The notes: generated by a model not told the origin, from the letters alone. A stretch of DNA of 64,000 nt from Flectonema sp. DT1601 (GCA_964019425.1 OZ025853.1:124001-188000); one strand, 5' to 3'. Counted from the stretch's first letter, positions 1 through 10,661 are shown. Program-made: numbers and translations.

Positions 1-824
1 CTGCCGTACTCTTGTTTTACTGCTTCATTTGAGTTCTCACCAAAGCAAGCGATAGTAGGGTGTTCTAACCTTTGTAATAAATAGACAACCTGTACTTCTT
101 TTGTTAAAGGCATCACTATGTCTTCGTACATTTTTCCAATTAGTTTTGGATCGACTTTTTGTTCGTACTTTGTTGGGTCTTGAGGATCTTGTCCGTATGT
201 TGAAGACTTCAACTCTACACGTTCGATGACTCTCTTTTCTACTGCTTTGTTTGTTAATAGTTTCATAATGCCTTCACCGTCATTCTGTTTTATCAGTTTA
301 GAATACGTTTCAGTGTCAGCCTGAAATTTTGCCTCAGCAATAAACTTTCCAAAGTGAATTCTCTTTGAGAGAGCTTGTAAACAAGCAATATCAGCAACAG
401 ATGTAGAACCAAAGGTTCGTGGATCACTACGAGAGGCTGTTAGTTTAGGTAACAGTTGTTTGTGATAAAGGCTTTTTATTTTATCATTCACGTTAATACT
501 ATTTGGCATGATAGCTGAAGGAAAGTCAATCAACGGTAAGAGCGGTCGAACAGCTGTGCTTTCCTTAAAAAAAGCACTCTCGTCTGGGGAGGTAAACCTC
601 CTCACTCTAGCGTGAACACTCTCAGTTTCCCTCAACATATAGTCCAACAGTGAGTTACCGTCAACGCTGACATTTGGTTCATTCTTCTTGTAGACTTCGT
701 TATTAGTTGGGAATTGTGCCCTCTCTATAAGTGCAAAAATAATTGTTTCTTCCTGTCGAATCAGCTGCTCTCTAAAGCTGTCGAGAGTCAGAGGTGTTTC
801 TTTTGAAACGTACACGGGATCCAT
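1..824 (-). CDS. Chorismate mutase, AroQ eukaryotic type, 3' end cut by window edge
   Basis: Converts chorismate to prephenate, the branch point to Phe and Tyr. Reading from the ATG at 824 gives 274 codons without a stop, beginning MDPVYVSKETPLTLDSF; the family is about 255-270 residues, so only the tail is missing. It aligns by eye along its whole length with yeast and plant chorismate mutases. Seen: the N-terminal helix REQLIRQEETIIFALIER, the HARVRRFTSPDES segment (the two Arg that bind effector in yeast), FGSTSVADIACLQALSKRIH, and FGKFIAEAKF with the active-site Arg and Lys retained. The yeast TKEVE catalytic segment reads TKEVQ, so the residue equal to yeast Glu246 is Gln. Its presence implies aromatic amino-acid synthesis in the host. 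A TAG with pyrimidines before it lies 21 nt upstream of the ATG. Confidence 0.9.
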   Translation of the reverse strand, partial: MDPVYVSKETPLTLDSFREQLIRQEETIIFALIERAQFPTNNEVYKKNEPNVSVDGNSLLDYMLRETESVHARVRRFTSPDESAFFKESTAVRPLLPLIDFPSAIMPNSINVNDKIKSLYHKQLLPKLTASRSDPRTFGSTSVADIACLQALSKRIHFGKFIAEAKFQADTETYSKLIKQNDGEGIMKLLTNKAVEKRVIERVELKSSTYGQDPQDPTKYEQKVDPKLIGKMYEDIVMPLTKEVQVVYLLQRLEHPTIACFGENSNEAVKQEYG

Positions 825-1180
825 TTCCTCTGTTGTGTCAAGCTACGAATAATAAAAGAATACAATGTGATAAAATAACTGTAAACGCAACATGCTCTCT
901 TTAAATGACTCATTATCAACCTGTAAATAGGAGGGCATCACTGGGCTGTATTAAGAAATAAGATACGTAGAATTCAGAGGCTTTCCTTTCTTGAATCTTT
1001 TGCATTAAATAACTAAACAAGATATATGTCGCACAATTGTAAATATTAACTGAGACGTCGTCGTGTAAATTAATAAAGTTGTCAGTAAATTAGATCAAAG
1101 AAATCGTACCCTTCTCTAGACACTACATGCTGAAGACTAAACGAGGAAATATACTCCTGGAGTCGTAACTTGCACTGCAG
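825..1180. other. Intergenic gap
   Basis: About 356 bp of AT-rich spacer between the chorismate mutase start and the stop of the IQ-motif ORF. On the minus strand it holds a pyrimidine-rich stretch ending in TAG close to the chorismate mutase ATG. I see no reading frame, RNA gene or repeat. Confidence 0.6.
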
Positions 1181-3334
1181 CTATTGCGGTGTATTCTCGC
1201 GACCCCTCACACGATAAGAAGAAGAGCCTCTGCGAAACTCAGAAAAGCGGGCAACTTTATACTTTAATGTCTTTTCAAAGAAGGCTGGCGAACCGAAATC
1301 GGAGAACGAATCATCATGAAAACTATCATTTGGCATCAGCGGCTCGAATGTAGCAATCTGGCGTAAGTCATTAGAACTCACAACGGAAACATTCTTAGAT
1401 CTTCGTCTTATTTGCATCTCTGGAAGTATACAATGAGGACGGAAGGTGTTGTAGATGCTCAGTTTTTCTCGATATTCAATTGCTTCAAGCGCTGCTCTGA
1501 GTTGGATCTCAGCAGCTTGAACGCGAAAAGATCTGTATGGAATGAGTGTAATAACCTCATGATAACAAACAAGGCACTGATGATAAAACCGAATCTCAAG
1601 TACTTCTATGTTTTCCGTAATTTTGATTTTCTCTCTCCCAAGCACCACATCTTTTGAATTTCCAGTAAACCGCATCAGTAATAGTGAAAGGCCCTCTTCT
1701 TCTTCCCACTCAAGGATATTACTGCGAGACCAAACTTCTTGATTGATGAGGTCAGTCTGAAGAATCAGCACGAAATCATTCACTATTTCAGTAGTGTTGG
1801 AGACAAATTCTGTCAGAAGATACATTCTAACGGTTTCCTCGACGTTTATAAGATCTGAATAGGCTTCTATGGTTAGTCTTTGTCTACGAGATCTGAAGAT
1901 CTTTTGAATTAATGTCGCAGCCCTAAATTGAGCTAAATCAATTTCACAAACATCTAATTGATGAGTTGAGTACAAATCAGACAGCGCATCAAACCTTTGA
2001 AGCTCATTAAAATGAAGCATGACTGGGTGACTGCTTAGGTGAAGTAACTCACACCATTGCTTCACGTCAATAATTTTTAAACCACAAATATTGTTTTCTA
2101 TTGTCTTCGATATCGGAGCTGATAAGAAATCAACGTCTATATAAATACCGATGGTTCTTATGATTGTGATTTTAGGAATCTCGAGTGCTCCAAATACATT
2201 CTGTAAGCCGTATCTCAAAGTCATATTTGGCATCATCTTCAAATTCATATCAATCTCATCACTGTAACTTAATGACAGCCATACTTGGAATCTGTTTCTC
2301 CTTGTGAGATGTTTGATTGATGTTCTTTGACCGTATCCGTTGGGATATTCTGTTTTCTTCTTGTGTCTAAATGCGTCCTTTTTTTTTGACATCATTTCAT
2401 TGCTCTCTTTAGCTATTGGTTTTCTGAAGCGAGCTTTTCTCGCAATGATAGGTTTTATCTCATCCGACGGGATTGCCTTCTCATTTACATGAACTCTGAC
2501 CGTTTTGCGTTCGTCTGAGACATGGAATCCATCTATAGTTCCTGCTCCGATTGTTTCTTGCATTCTAAATGGACGTACCCTTTTTAAATTACTCTTCAGC
2601 GCTGGCTCTACAGGCGACGAATGTTCATTTGCCACTAAATTCAAACAACTTGTTATATTGACATTGCTCAGAAGGTTGATCTGACTTATTTGCTGAGGCA
2701 TCTTCTTGAATGATGAGTCTGATAAAGTCGATTTACCATCATTTGTCATTAAAGTTAGTGGGGTCTGTACATGTTGAGAATTATTATCTTGTGATCTCAC
2801 AGTACAGATAGACTTGAGGGTTGTACTACTTAAACAGAATGGTTGCCTGGCAGCTAAATGTTCATTTGTGGTACTGGAGTTGTCATAACTACAGTCTTCA
2901 CGGATATTTGTTAATTTGCTTCCCAGATCAGTGTTGTCTCTCATTAAAGACAATGCTTTTGATGTTGCTGCTGACCTTCCTGATGAATTTTTTTCACTTG
3001 TAGCAAAACGTCCACGCAAGTCAATTGTTAATTGACTTGCGAAAATCCCTTCCCTCTTAATAAATCCACATTTCACACTCACGTTTGAATCGTTTGAATC
3101 GTTTGAATCCAATGTTGTAATCACATCTGGATCTGCTGACCTCCAAATCGGATAGGCTCTCTTCACACCAGTCTTTTCTACAGCAAGTCCGTTTCTACAA
3201 AAACTAAGTCGAGAATTCAACAAAGCCACGAAAGCACAGTCACCCATCTCACGCAGATGACTATCTGAAACCCAACCCTTGCTATGATACCAACAACGGT
3301 CTTGTGTAACACTGTTATAGAATAAATTTACTCT
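1181..3334 (-). CDS. IQ-motif protein, probably second exon of the caspase-fold gene
   Basis: The 688-codon frame from the ATG at 3247 stays open for 29 more codons upstream, to a CAG at 3335-3337. Joined there to the donor after 3411 (intron 3335-3410, 76 nt, GTATGT...CAG, phase 0) it continues the caspase-like ORF as one protein of about 1193 residues. The extension is rich in Trp, Tyr and Cys and reads as coding. Seen: a low-complexity Asn/Ser region, a basic stretch, then an IQ-like motif, AATLIQKIFRSRRQRL, near residue 950 of the fusion, which in other proteins binds calmodulin-like light chains, followed by a long acidic helical segment. The function is unknown. The alternative is a separate gene starting at 3247 with its own acceptor. 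Confidence 0.62.
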   Translation of the reverse strand, partial: RVNLFYNSVTQDRCWYHSKGWVSDSHLREMGDCAFVALLNSRLSFCRNGLAVEKTGVKRAYPIWRSADPDVITTLDSNDSNDSNVSVKCGFIKREGIFASQLTIDLRGRFATSEKNSSGRSAATSKALSLMRDNTDLGSKLTNIREDCSYDNSSTTNEHLAARQPFCLSSTTLKSICTVRSQDNNSQHVQTPLTLMTNDGKSTLSDSSFKKMPQQISQINLLSNVNITSCLNLVANEHSSPVEPALKSNLKRVRPFRMQETIGAGTIDGFHVSDERKTVRVHVNEKAIPSDEIKPIIARKARFRKPIAKESNEMMSKKKDAFRHKKKTEYPNGYGQRTSIKHLTRRNRFQVWLSLSYSDEIDMNLKMMPNMTLRYGLQNVFGALEIPKITIIRTIGIYIDVDFLSAPISKTIENNICGLKIIDVKQWCELLHLSSHPVMLHFNELQRFDALSDLYSTHQLDVCEIDLAQFRAATLIQKIFRSRRQRLTIEAYSDLINVEETVRMYLLTEFVSNTTEIVNDFVLILQTDLINQEVWSRSNILEWEEEEGLSLLLMRFTGNSKDVVLGREKIKITENIEVLEIRFYHQCLVCYHEVITLIPYRSFRVQAAEIQLRAALEAIEYREKLSIYNTFRPHCILPEMQIRRRSKNVSVVSSNDLRQIATFEPLMPNDSFHDDSFSDFGSPAFFEKTLKYKVARFSEFRRGSSSYRVRGRENTPQ

Positions 3335-3410
3335 CTGTTTGGTTTATATGAGTGGTCTCTTTTAGAGATTGAAAACCAACCTACTACCTAAAGTAAAATT
3401 GGGAACATAC

Positions 3411-4838
3411 TTTAATTTCCAGACACTGAAGATGAGTTACAGCTGCTAACTTACAAAATGAGATGCTGAAGGGCATCGCATTAGTCTCAACAGCGATGCC
3501 GTAGCTATTAAACATCTTAACAAGAGATAGTACAACATTGGTTGTTGATAGACGTGTGTCAGATATTTCTGTGAGGCTTAGAATTTTTATCATGTGGTAT
3601 GTAAGCAACCCACCAGTATCTCCAGTGTCACTGTATCGACGTCTAGTCATGTGACACTCTAGATTAGTATCACCCCCAGAGAACAAACAATAACCTCGAG
3701 ATGGTTTAACCTGTGAATAAGGACACAGTGTTCTACAAGGGTAGCCGTCAACTATGACAATCGGAGCTTTTCCATTTCTGTCACGAAATCCCAATAATTT
3801 TGACACAGTGAGAGAATCCGAATCGTTGTTTGTTGAATCTTGTAATAAGATATGCGTACTGACATCAGTTGCTGAAGCGTAGCTTACATTAACCCTACTC
3901 ATGATATAGACTAGAAGGTGTCCTGAAGAAGCCGCTGTATCACCTACGCAATCAGTTCTATTCCCAAGAGCATATGTAATATTACGCATCACCGATCTCT
4001 TTGTAGGTTTGGTGCCTGTTTTATTCGTAATAAGTGCAGTGCTGTATCCCAAGCAAGCAAGTGATGATTTTAGCTGAATTGCGTCTTCTTCTACTGTGGG
4101 ACAGTCTGCAATTTCTGAGTGTTTGTATGCGGAACAAGCAATTATAATTGCATGAAAGCTCTCAATGTTGAGTTGCATAAAGTCTTCTTCCTCGTCAATA
4201 GAGACCATTTCATCAATATCGCTACATTGGGTTGGAGCTTCGGAAATATTTTCCGCGATGCTCACTTTTTGAAAAGTGCGTTTCTCTTGTTTGAATTCCA
4301 GTGGAGTAAATACTTCCCTTTCTAATTCAATTATCGGCTTTGCTTCAGACATTCTTGGACCCTCGAAATGAGTGTAGTCAGGTTTCACTATTGGTGAAGC
4401 TACGTCACAGATGCTCGGCTTCTTCACCACCACCACCACCTCTGAATTAGTGATATAGTTTCCTCCCATAAGATCAAACTGATTATGGATGTTAGCTAAA
4501 GTGTGGCGAATCGTCCTTGCTGGTCTTCTAGTTCTCTTTGGTGAGTAGAATGCATTCGTGAAATTTAAATAAGGAGGTCGCACCTTTAATTCCTTCCGAG
4601 AACCTTCAACTTCCCTGTCTGCTGCATGAACTCCCTTAATGGAACTGAAGTTTTGATAATTTGTTTTATTTGGGCATTTTGGATTGTACGAATTCCTAGC
4701 TGCTGAATATTCTACTCGTGGTCGTGATTTCTTCGTGGATGGTGATTTCGGAGGAGAGGGAGGTAGTTGTGCTTCCTCCCAAGGTAATCCCGTCTTACTT
4801 TTAACACTTAATACCGGCCATAGGGATTCCTCCCACAT
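3411..4838 (-). CDS. Caspase/metacaspase-fold (C14) protein, likely catalytically dead; first exon
   Basis: 476 codons from the ATG at 4838; a CAG acceptor-like site sits 5 nt upstream. The first 225 residues are basic and low-complexity. A p20-like fold follows: the beta strand FHAIIIACSAYK, VEEDAIQLKSSLACLGYST (the usual D-x-L segment after strand 1), GHLLVYIMSRVN where the catalytic His (SGHG) should be, and APIVIVDGYPCRTL where the catalytic Cys strand should be. The Cys is kept but the His is not seen, so I infer a pseudo-peptidase, perhaps a scaffold. At the 3' end the frame runs through GTATGT into a stop 23 nt later; I read that as an intron to the IQ exon. Homology rests on fold pattern only. 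Confidence 0.68.
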
Positions 4839-5128
4839 CACAGCTGAGAAGCTAAATCGTTTTAATCATTTTATTATTTCCTGGGTGAAATAGAAATATT
4901 ATTCTTGCAAAAAGTCTTACAAGGCAGGAAACACAGAGATATTATTATTATTTTTCTTGAGGACAATAGCCCTCCAAGGGCTAGCTAATCGGTGTGCTTT
5001 AACAAATCAAAAACACCACATCCACTTGAAGGCTGCTACGATATCACAAAGTACTCCAAGCATGGATTCACGTCGTTAAATCCATTTTTCTATATAGTTC
5101 ATTCTGCCAGGCAGGTACTATCCAGAGA

Positions 5129-5988
5129 TTATTCCGTACTGCGATACACGATATGAATACCTTCTTCTGTTTTTACAGGTCCGGATAAGGCACCCGGCGA
5201 AAGTTGAGAAGCCGCCGCACTTAATTCCTGTTTGTGGATATTTTTGATGTTATTTCCTTTTTCCATAATAAAACAAACAAGACAACAAAACATACTTTAA
5301 ACGTAGCGGTTCCTCGTTCCGTAGATGACATCTCTCCACCATTTTCATAAGAATTGCATTCGGATGTTGCTTTTGCTGCTTCTCTTATGTCTGAATGAAG
5401 TTTGGTTGATTTTGATAGTTTACTGTGGACTAATTTAAGTTTTTGAAGAGCTTGGTCTCTAGTTCGTGTGACCTCCTGTCCTGTTCTCGCGCTAATCGGA
5501 TTCTTACAGTCTTTATGCTTAATAAGAATATGATAGAATTTGATGTCAATTTTTAACTTCTTAATAGTTTCAGGTTCTGGAGTCGAAGCTCGCCGTTTGA
5601 CTTGAATCAGTCGGCTGCTTCCACCAATTCGAATACTGTCATTTTCGGTTACTTTATGTGTCTTTTTTGAAAGTATTCTACTACCATTTACATAAACACC
5701 ATGATTCGATGCTAGATCAATAAGATAACAAGATCCTTTTCTGTGATGTACAAACACACAGTGTACTCTAGATAATGATGCGTGATCCATAGGTATATCA
5801 ACAACCTCTTCTTGTCTTCCTACCATGTAGTAAGGATGTGAATCAATTGGTATTTGGTCTACTGTCACTCCTCCTTTTCTTACTTCTAAATGTGTTCCTG
5901 ATGTTGGTAACCCAACCCAATCTGGGCACACGAACCATTCTTGTTGGGCTGCTACTTTGCTTTGGGGTAGTGTTGCCTTCGCTGACAT
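5129..5988 (-). CDS. FHA-parvulin peptidyl-prolyl isomerase (two exons)
   Basis: Exon 1 is 5296-5988 and exon 2 is 5129-5227, with a 68-nt GTATGT...CAG intron (5228-5295, phase 0). The product is 263 residues. Residues about 50-125 are an FHA domain, which binds phosphothreonine: VGRQEE, SLSRVH, NHGVYVNGSRI. Residues about 150-263 are a Pin1-type parvulin: FYHILIKHKDC with the first active-site His, ATSECNS with the catalytic Cys, and in exon 2 LSGPVKTEEGIHIV with the second His. Without exon 2 the last strand of the isomerase is missing, which confirms the splice. FHA replaces the WW domain of Pin1, as I recall for Trypanosoma brucei Par42. It should isomerise pSer/pThr-Pro bonds. CTTTCCTCTCTCAG lies 12 nt before the ATG, the best acceptor-like 5' leader in the window. 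Confidence 0.87.
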
Positions 5989-6262
5989 ATTTTATTGGTC
6001 CTGAGAGAGGAAAGATTTTTTTTAAAAAAAGAATGATGGTTAAAAAAAGGCAAAGAGCAACACAACAGGGATATGCTAATTTTCTCTCTTTGTCGCTCTC
6101 TCAACAGATGTAACGCTACAGAGGTCTGAGTTTCATATAACGCCTTCTCCGCTAATAATCTATTTAGGTTCCCATGGGGGTTCCCTTAATAATATTCCCA
6201 TATGTTACCAGAGGATAACTATCACCATGAATTGTGGAGCAAGGGGAACATTATTAAATAAA

Positions 6263-7249
6263 TTAAAATACTTGAAACCTTGGATGGCAATCTTTAGTAA
6301 GAGTTACAATACAACCAGAATTACCATATGAACCACAATAGTTTCTAGCAGAGAAGACAGTGACTATTCTATCATCAGCCCTTAAAGAGTATCCTTCAGA
6401 GAGGTCTTGAAGATCTGGTCCTTCGTGTGATCGAATGAGTGTTGTGAAGTTATGTTCATCTAACCATTGAGTGGCTACATGATCAGCAAAGTGACATCCT
6501 GACCCTCGCATGTCGTTATCTCCAAGAATAGTATTTTTTGAATCAGGAGTTGGATCAGACCAAAGAACATCAGCAATAATACCAGTCTCTGGGCACTCAT
6601 CAAACTTCTGTCTTTCTCTGTTACTAATATCACGAAGTGATTGAAGTGGTTCTAGTTTTGAAGAGTCTGTAGGTGATCTGAATAATCCCCCATGAAGAAC
6701 TATTACTCTTTCATTAACAACAGAACAAAGAGGAAGAGCAGCAAACACAGCTATAAATAAATCATACATCGCAGAACCGTATTTCGTACGTGCTTCTTCA
6801 GCGAATCCATAACGCAAGGTGATGCTTCGATCTTCGTGGTTTCCTCGAAGCATTATTAGTGAGGTTGGGTCGCAGAGAAGCCAACCGCAGAGAAGTAAAA
6901 CTACCTCACATCCTTGGTCACCTCTGTCTACGTAGTCTCCGTTGAATATATATTTTCTATCTTTTGTTGGGAGTCCAAACTTCTGAAATATCTCAATTAC
7001 ATCACAAACTTGACCATGTGTGTCTCCAACTATGGAAGCGTTTCCCTTTCCTGCTATCGTTACGTCTATTACCGTATTCTGTTGTGAAATTACCTTTTGA
7101 GCTTCTTCGAGTATCTTCCCTGCAAGAGCAGTTGATATGTTTTTTTTCATCATAAATGTTTCAGCCATCTTCTGCATACCCCCCCGTGTAAGTGGCCATT
7201 CATCCTGTTTTAATGCAGAGCATTTACTTAGCGTCTTACTCTTTCCCAT
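6263..7249 (-). CDS. PPP-family Ser/Thr protein phosphatase, PP5/PPEF-like
   Basis: 328 residues in one exon. All metal and phosphate ligands of the PPP fold are visible in order: GDTHGQ, GDYVDRG, GNHED, HGGL, RSHEG and FSARNYCG. The catalytic core fills nearly the whole protein. There is only a 50-residue N-terminal helix, with no TPR, no IQ and no C-terminal EF-hands. The core reads closest to PP5/PPEF (RSHEG, the GYSLRADDR loop) rather than PP1 or PP2A. It should be active on phosphoproteins. A CTTCAG lies 15 nt before the ATG. It lies directly downstream (in array order, upstream in transcription) of the FHA-parvulin gene, but I see no functional link beyond phospho-signalling. Confidence 0.9.
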   Translation of the reverse strand: MGKSKTLSKCSALKQDEWPLTRGGMQKMAETFMMKKNISTALAGKILEEAQKVISQQNTVIDVTIAGKGNASIVGDTHGQVCDVIEIFQKFGLPTKDRKYIFNGDYVDRGDQGCEVVLLLCGWLLCDPTSLIMLRGNHEDRSITLRYGFAEEARTKYGSAMYDLFIAVFAALPLCSVVNERVIVLHGGLFRSPTDSSKLEPLQSLRDISNRERQKFDECPETGIIADVLWSDPTPDSKNTILGDNDMRGSGCHFADHVATQWLDEHNFTTLIRSHEGPDLQDLSEGYSLRADDRIVTVFSARNYCGSYGNSGCIVTLTKDCHPRFQVF

Positions 7250-8739
7250 TTTATTTTTAAATCACTGAAGATGTTTGATAAAATTGTTTCTGCGATTCAC
7301 GTACGTTGACATCGTAAAATAAAACTGTATAGAAGATGTCATTAATAATTTTCATAAAAGAGATCCCCATAAAAAAAACAATGAAAACCTGATAAAAGCA
7401 CCACAACCACGAAAAGAGCAATAAACTACAGATATAAAAAAGAAAAATAATAATGCACACAAGTCAGAGATATATGAAGATACGTAAGACCGGCATAATT
7501 CAGACCAGAGATCGGTCTTTGGCGCGTGGGGGTTGAATACGATTACGAAAGTGGGGGGGATTGACTGTTTGAATTTGTACGTAAAATACAAATGTATTGT
7601 ATCACAAACAACGATAATTTAAACATTAGTTTTTTAGATAACAGTGGTCTAAGGTTATATTAGTGTAGGCAAAAACACTCTGCAATTGACGTAAATACTT
7701 AGCTGCATACACATTTATTTTTTTCTGTGTTGTCACTCAGTGCAGTACGAGTTATTCAATTACGAATTAATCGCGAGCCCCGAAACCAAAACCAGGGTAT
7801 AGTTGGTGAGATGAGTCTAATAGTTTCAATATATTAATTGTATTGCATCAAAGCTAACTAATATAAATATAAGTAATTTATGATACAGTGACTTAAGGCG
7901 TGGGGTGTGTGTGTGTGTGTGTTGTGTGTTTTGTTTGTTTATTTTTTTTTATTCCTTTTTTTTTTTTTTTAAATCCCACGTCAACATTAAGTGAGTTAAG
8001 GAACAATTTACAGCAGAAACTACAAAAGTAAATATCGCATTTGTTATTTTGGTAGTTGGCTAACCAAAAAAAGAGAAGTTTAAAAACATCGCTGATGAAT
8101 ACACATATGATGTACGCATGAAAACCTAAATTTGGGGCGCCTTAGGCTTTCTAACTCAGAAAAGAGTGCAATGTACAGGATAATTCCTTACCGCATACTA
8201 CAAACGAATTGTTAGAATCTTTTTTTTTTTTTTTTTTTTGTCACTCTAGTACTGTATGTATATATTTATATGAATATCGCAATAGGTGAATATCGCGGGT
8301 TTATAAAAAAAAAAAAAAAAAAAATACGCTACGAAGGTGTTGTTTTATGTCTTCCGACCAAGCATTAGCCACAGTCTACGAAGAAAAAAAAAAGGACGGG
8401 GAGTAGTAAAATTGATATTTGCATTATATGTTGTTTAACTTGAGAACAGTAATTATGGTTCAGCTAATATCTGGTTAAATCCATTAAGGGAGAGGAATGA
8501 GTTGGATTTTTTTTTTTTTTTTGTTCATTTTTTACTCCATAGCATGTATTGCACCATTTTTTCTTTTTTTTTTTTTTTTTTTTGAGCTTATCCGCTGGAA
8601 GGGAAGACGGGGATGAGCCACCGTGAGGTACAACCGTGCAGTTCACGAAACACAGTAGTTAATCTTTATCTTAACAAGAGATAAAACGAACTTTAATAAA
8701 AAAAAAAAAAAAATTAATAAGAATTATAAATGAAAAACA

Positions 8740-8886
8740 AAAACCATTCAGATAAGCCTTATATTTTGTTGATCGCAGCTAGTTTTACTGGCGCACAGGG
8801 AAATAGATAACATGACATAATAAATAAAACGGCTCTTAATCTGAATAGTTTCTTCTCCGACTTCGTCGGTGCAAAAAAAAAAAAAG
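8740..8886 (+). repeat. SINE-like dispersed repeat, copy 1, with poly-A tail
   Basis: About 130 bp ending in a run of 13 A. It aligns by eye with 56255-56396, which also ends in poly-A. Shared landmarks in order: GATAAGCCTTAT / GATTAAGCTTAT, a GCGCACAGGGAAAT / GCACGAGGGGAAAT block, and TAGTTTCTTCTCCGACT next to the tail. Same order plus a 3' poly-A in both copies fits a retroposed short element. I see no A or B box, so the source RNA is unknown. Confidence 0.5.
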
Positions 8887-9125
8887 GTTAAATTGATTTC
8901 TACAAAACTAACAACACTTTTTCTTTTTTTTTATTTTTTTAAACCATTTCATCTCTCGACAAGAAGAGGAAAACTCTCATAATTTTTTTTTAAAAAAAAA
9001 AAAAAAACTTCTTCACAAGAATCTATAACTATATAGACACTGATATAAGTGCTCTCCTTACGTAATAAAACTCTCAATAAGCTATACAAGCATTGATATA
9101 ATCACAGTCAGTTTTAATCAAGTGT

Positions 9126-9152
9126 GTTTGTTTGTTTGTTTGTTTGTTTGTT
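9126..9152. repeat. (GTTT)n microsatellite
   Basis: Six to seven GTTT units followed by a T run, inside the gene-poor gap. Confidence 0.9.
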
Positions 9153-9575
9153 TTTTGTAGTATTATTATTGTAAACAAAAAAAAAAAAAAACTCCATCGT
9201 TCAATTAATTGAAATAATAAAAAAATTAAAAAAAAAAAAAAAAAACACAAACAAAACAATGGCTGAAAACAGCAGGGGGAAAAGGATATAGGGAATCATA
9301 AAGTACGAACCAAAGGGAAAGAAATGAACATAATTTAATAACGCAAAAGACGTGTCGTTGATAGAGATGTAAAGGAATGCCTTCACTTCTTCATTGAAGG
9401 GCTCACTTATAGAAGATAAAACATAAAACGTGGTGTTAGATAGGCAAACTGGCAGCAATGCTTAAGGCTGCCAATCGAAATTAAAATATGTGAATTATCA
9501 CTAATCTTTTTTTTTGTATCTTTTTCCAGGAAAGGAACCCAAGTGGGACCGTTTCTCGATTTTTTTAGTAGGAAG

Positions 9576-9612
<37 letters not shown>

Positions 9613-9799
9613 ACCGTAGCAATACTACTGAAAAGCTGCCGTATGACTTTTGGGGGTTAGTTTTTTTGGACTCGTGCCTATAAGCCACAGCCAACAGCAC
9701 ACAGGAAAGTTGTTAAAACAGAGCAAGATAATAACATTGGCCCAGGAACCGCATCCCTCATACTCTTCGTGAGCTAGAATAGCAGTATACGTTTGAGAG

Positions 9800-9832
<33 letters not shown>

Positions 9833-10440
9833 AAGTGAGAAGATGCGTCAATCAATTCCAGTGCTTTGTTGATTTTCCTTTATTATTCTTCATGTCGTAT
9901 CTTTGTTTTTTTTTTTTCTCATTAGATATTATATTGAAGTAGAGAGCAGGTATTTTGAAGTAGAGAGCAAATACCTTTTTTATTATTTATTTATACGAGA
10001 CTAGCTATATACTCCTTAAGGGGGAAAACAGGCCCCGACCCCAAGGTTGGTGGTAAGCGAATTCTTTGTAGAAGACGACATGCAGTGTACATCTCAAAAA
10101 ACACATGTGACATTAGAAATAAATTCGAAAAGGAAAAAATATTTATTCTAGGTCCACAAATGAAATAGCTGTATGCAAAGAGGGGAAATTGCCCCCCTCT
10201 CTTTGCTTTGTCAAAAACAAAAAAAGAGAATGAAGAAGAAGATAAAAAGAGCTTCAAACTCAAACAAGCTTTGACTTGCAAATTTAAACATAAATAAAGT
10301 CCTGCCCACACCCGATAGAATTAGAAGTGTCTCAGGAGACATTATTAAATTCACTTAATTTAAATTTTCTTCAGTAAACATATTACAGAATACTCACAAA
10401 TGATATGAAATAAAAATAAAAAAATAAATAAATAATTCTC

Positions 10441-10510
10441 AACAGGGAATCGACACGAGGCAAGGCTGCTGTGAACCCGCAGCCAGACACCGTTCCACTC
10501 GAAAGATCGA
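10441..10510 (-). repeat. tRNA-derived (SINE head-like) sequence
   Basis: On the minus strand CTTTCGAGTGG resembles a Pol III A box and GTGTCGATTCC is one base from the B-box core GGTTCGANNCC, about 45 nt apart. Between them GGCTGC and GCAGCC form a perfect 6-bp stem. An A/T-rich tail of ATTT units and T runs follows (10395-10440). The anticodon loop is 9 nt and the acceptor arms do not pair, so it is not a working tRNA. The most likely identity is a SINE or tRNA relic. Confidence 0.4.
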
Positions 10511-10661
10511 ATTATTATTTGGTTTCCATTTTAATTAAACAGTTTTTTCTGGCTACGCATACAGAACAGATAGTAAGGGTAATAAGAACCCGCCATATAC
10601 TTTAGTAATCGTCTGTTACATTGTGGGCAACAGGTCAATCGTGGGAACTGCACGTATCTCA

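Larger units (their letters stand above)
7250..10661. other. Gene-poor, homopolymer-rich gap
   Basis: About 3.4 kb with no credible coding frame on either strand. It is packed with T and A runs (for example near 8221, 8565, 9235, 9570 and 9800), a GT run near 7904-7922 and a GTTT run near 9126-9152. ORFs called here depend on homopolymers read as Phe or Lys. Two SINE-like pieces are listed separately. Such runs are consistent with old poly-A tails in both orientations, but most have no recognisable body. Confidence 0.7.

Noticed and set aside
8464-8646. Short ORFs in the 7.3-10.6 and 20.2-23.8 kb gaps
   Set aside because: They consist of Phe or Lys homopolymers from T and A runs.
10441-10510. 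A functional tRNA gene
   Set aside because: The anticodon loop is 9 nt, the T loop lacks TTC and acceptor arms do not pair.
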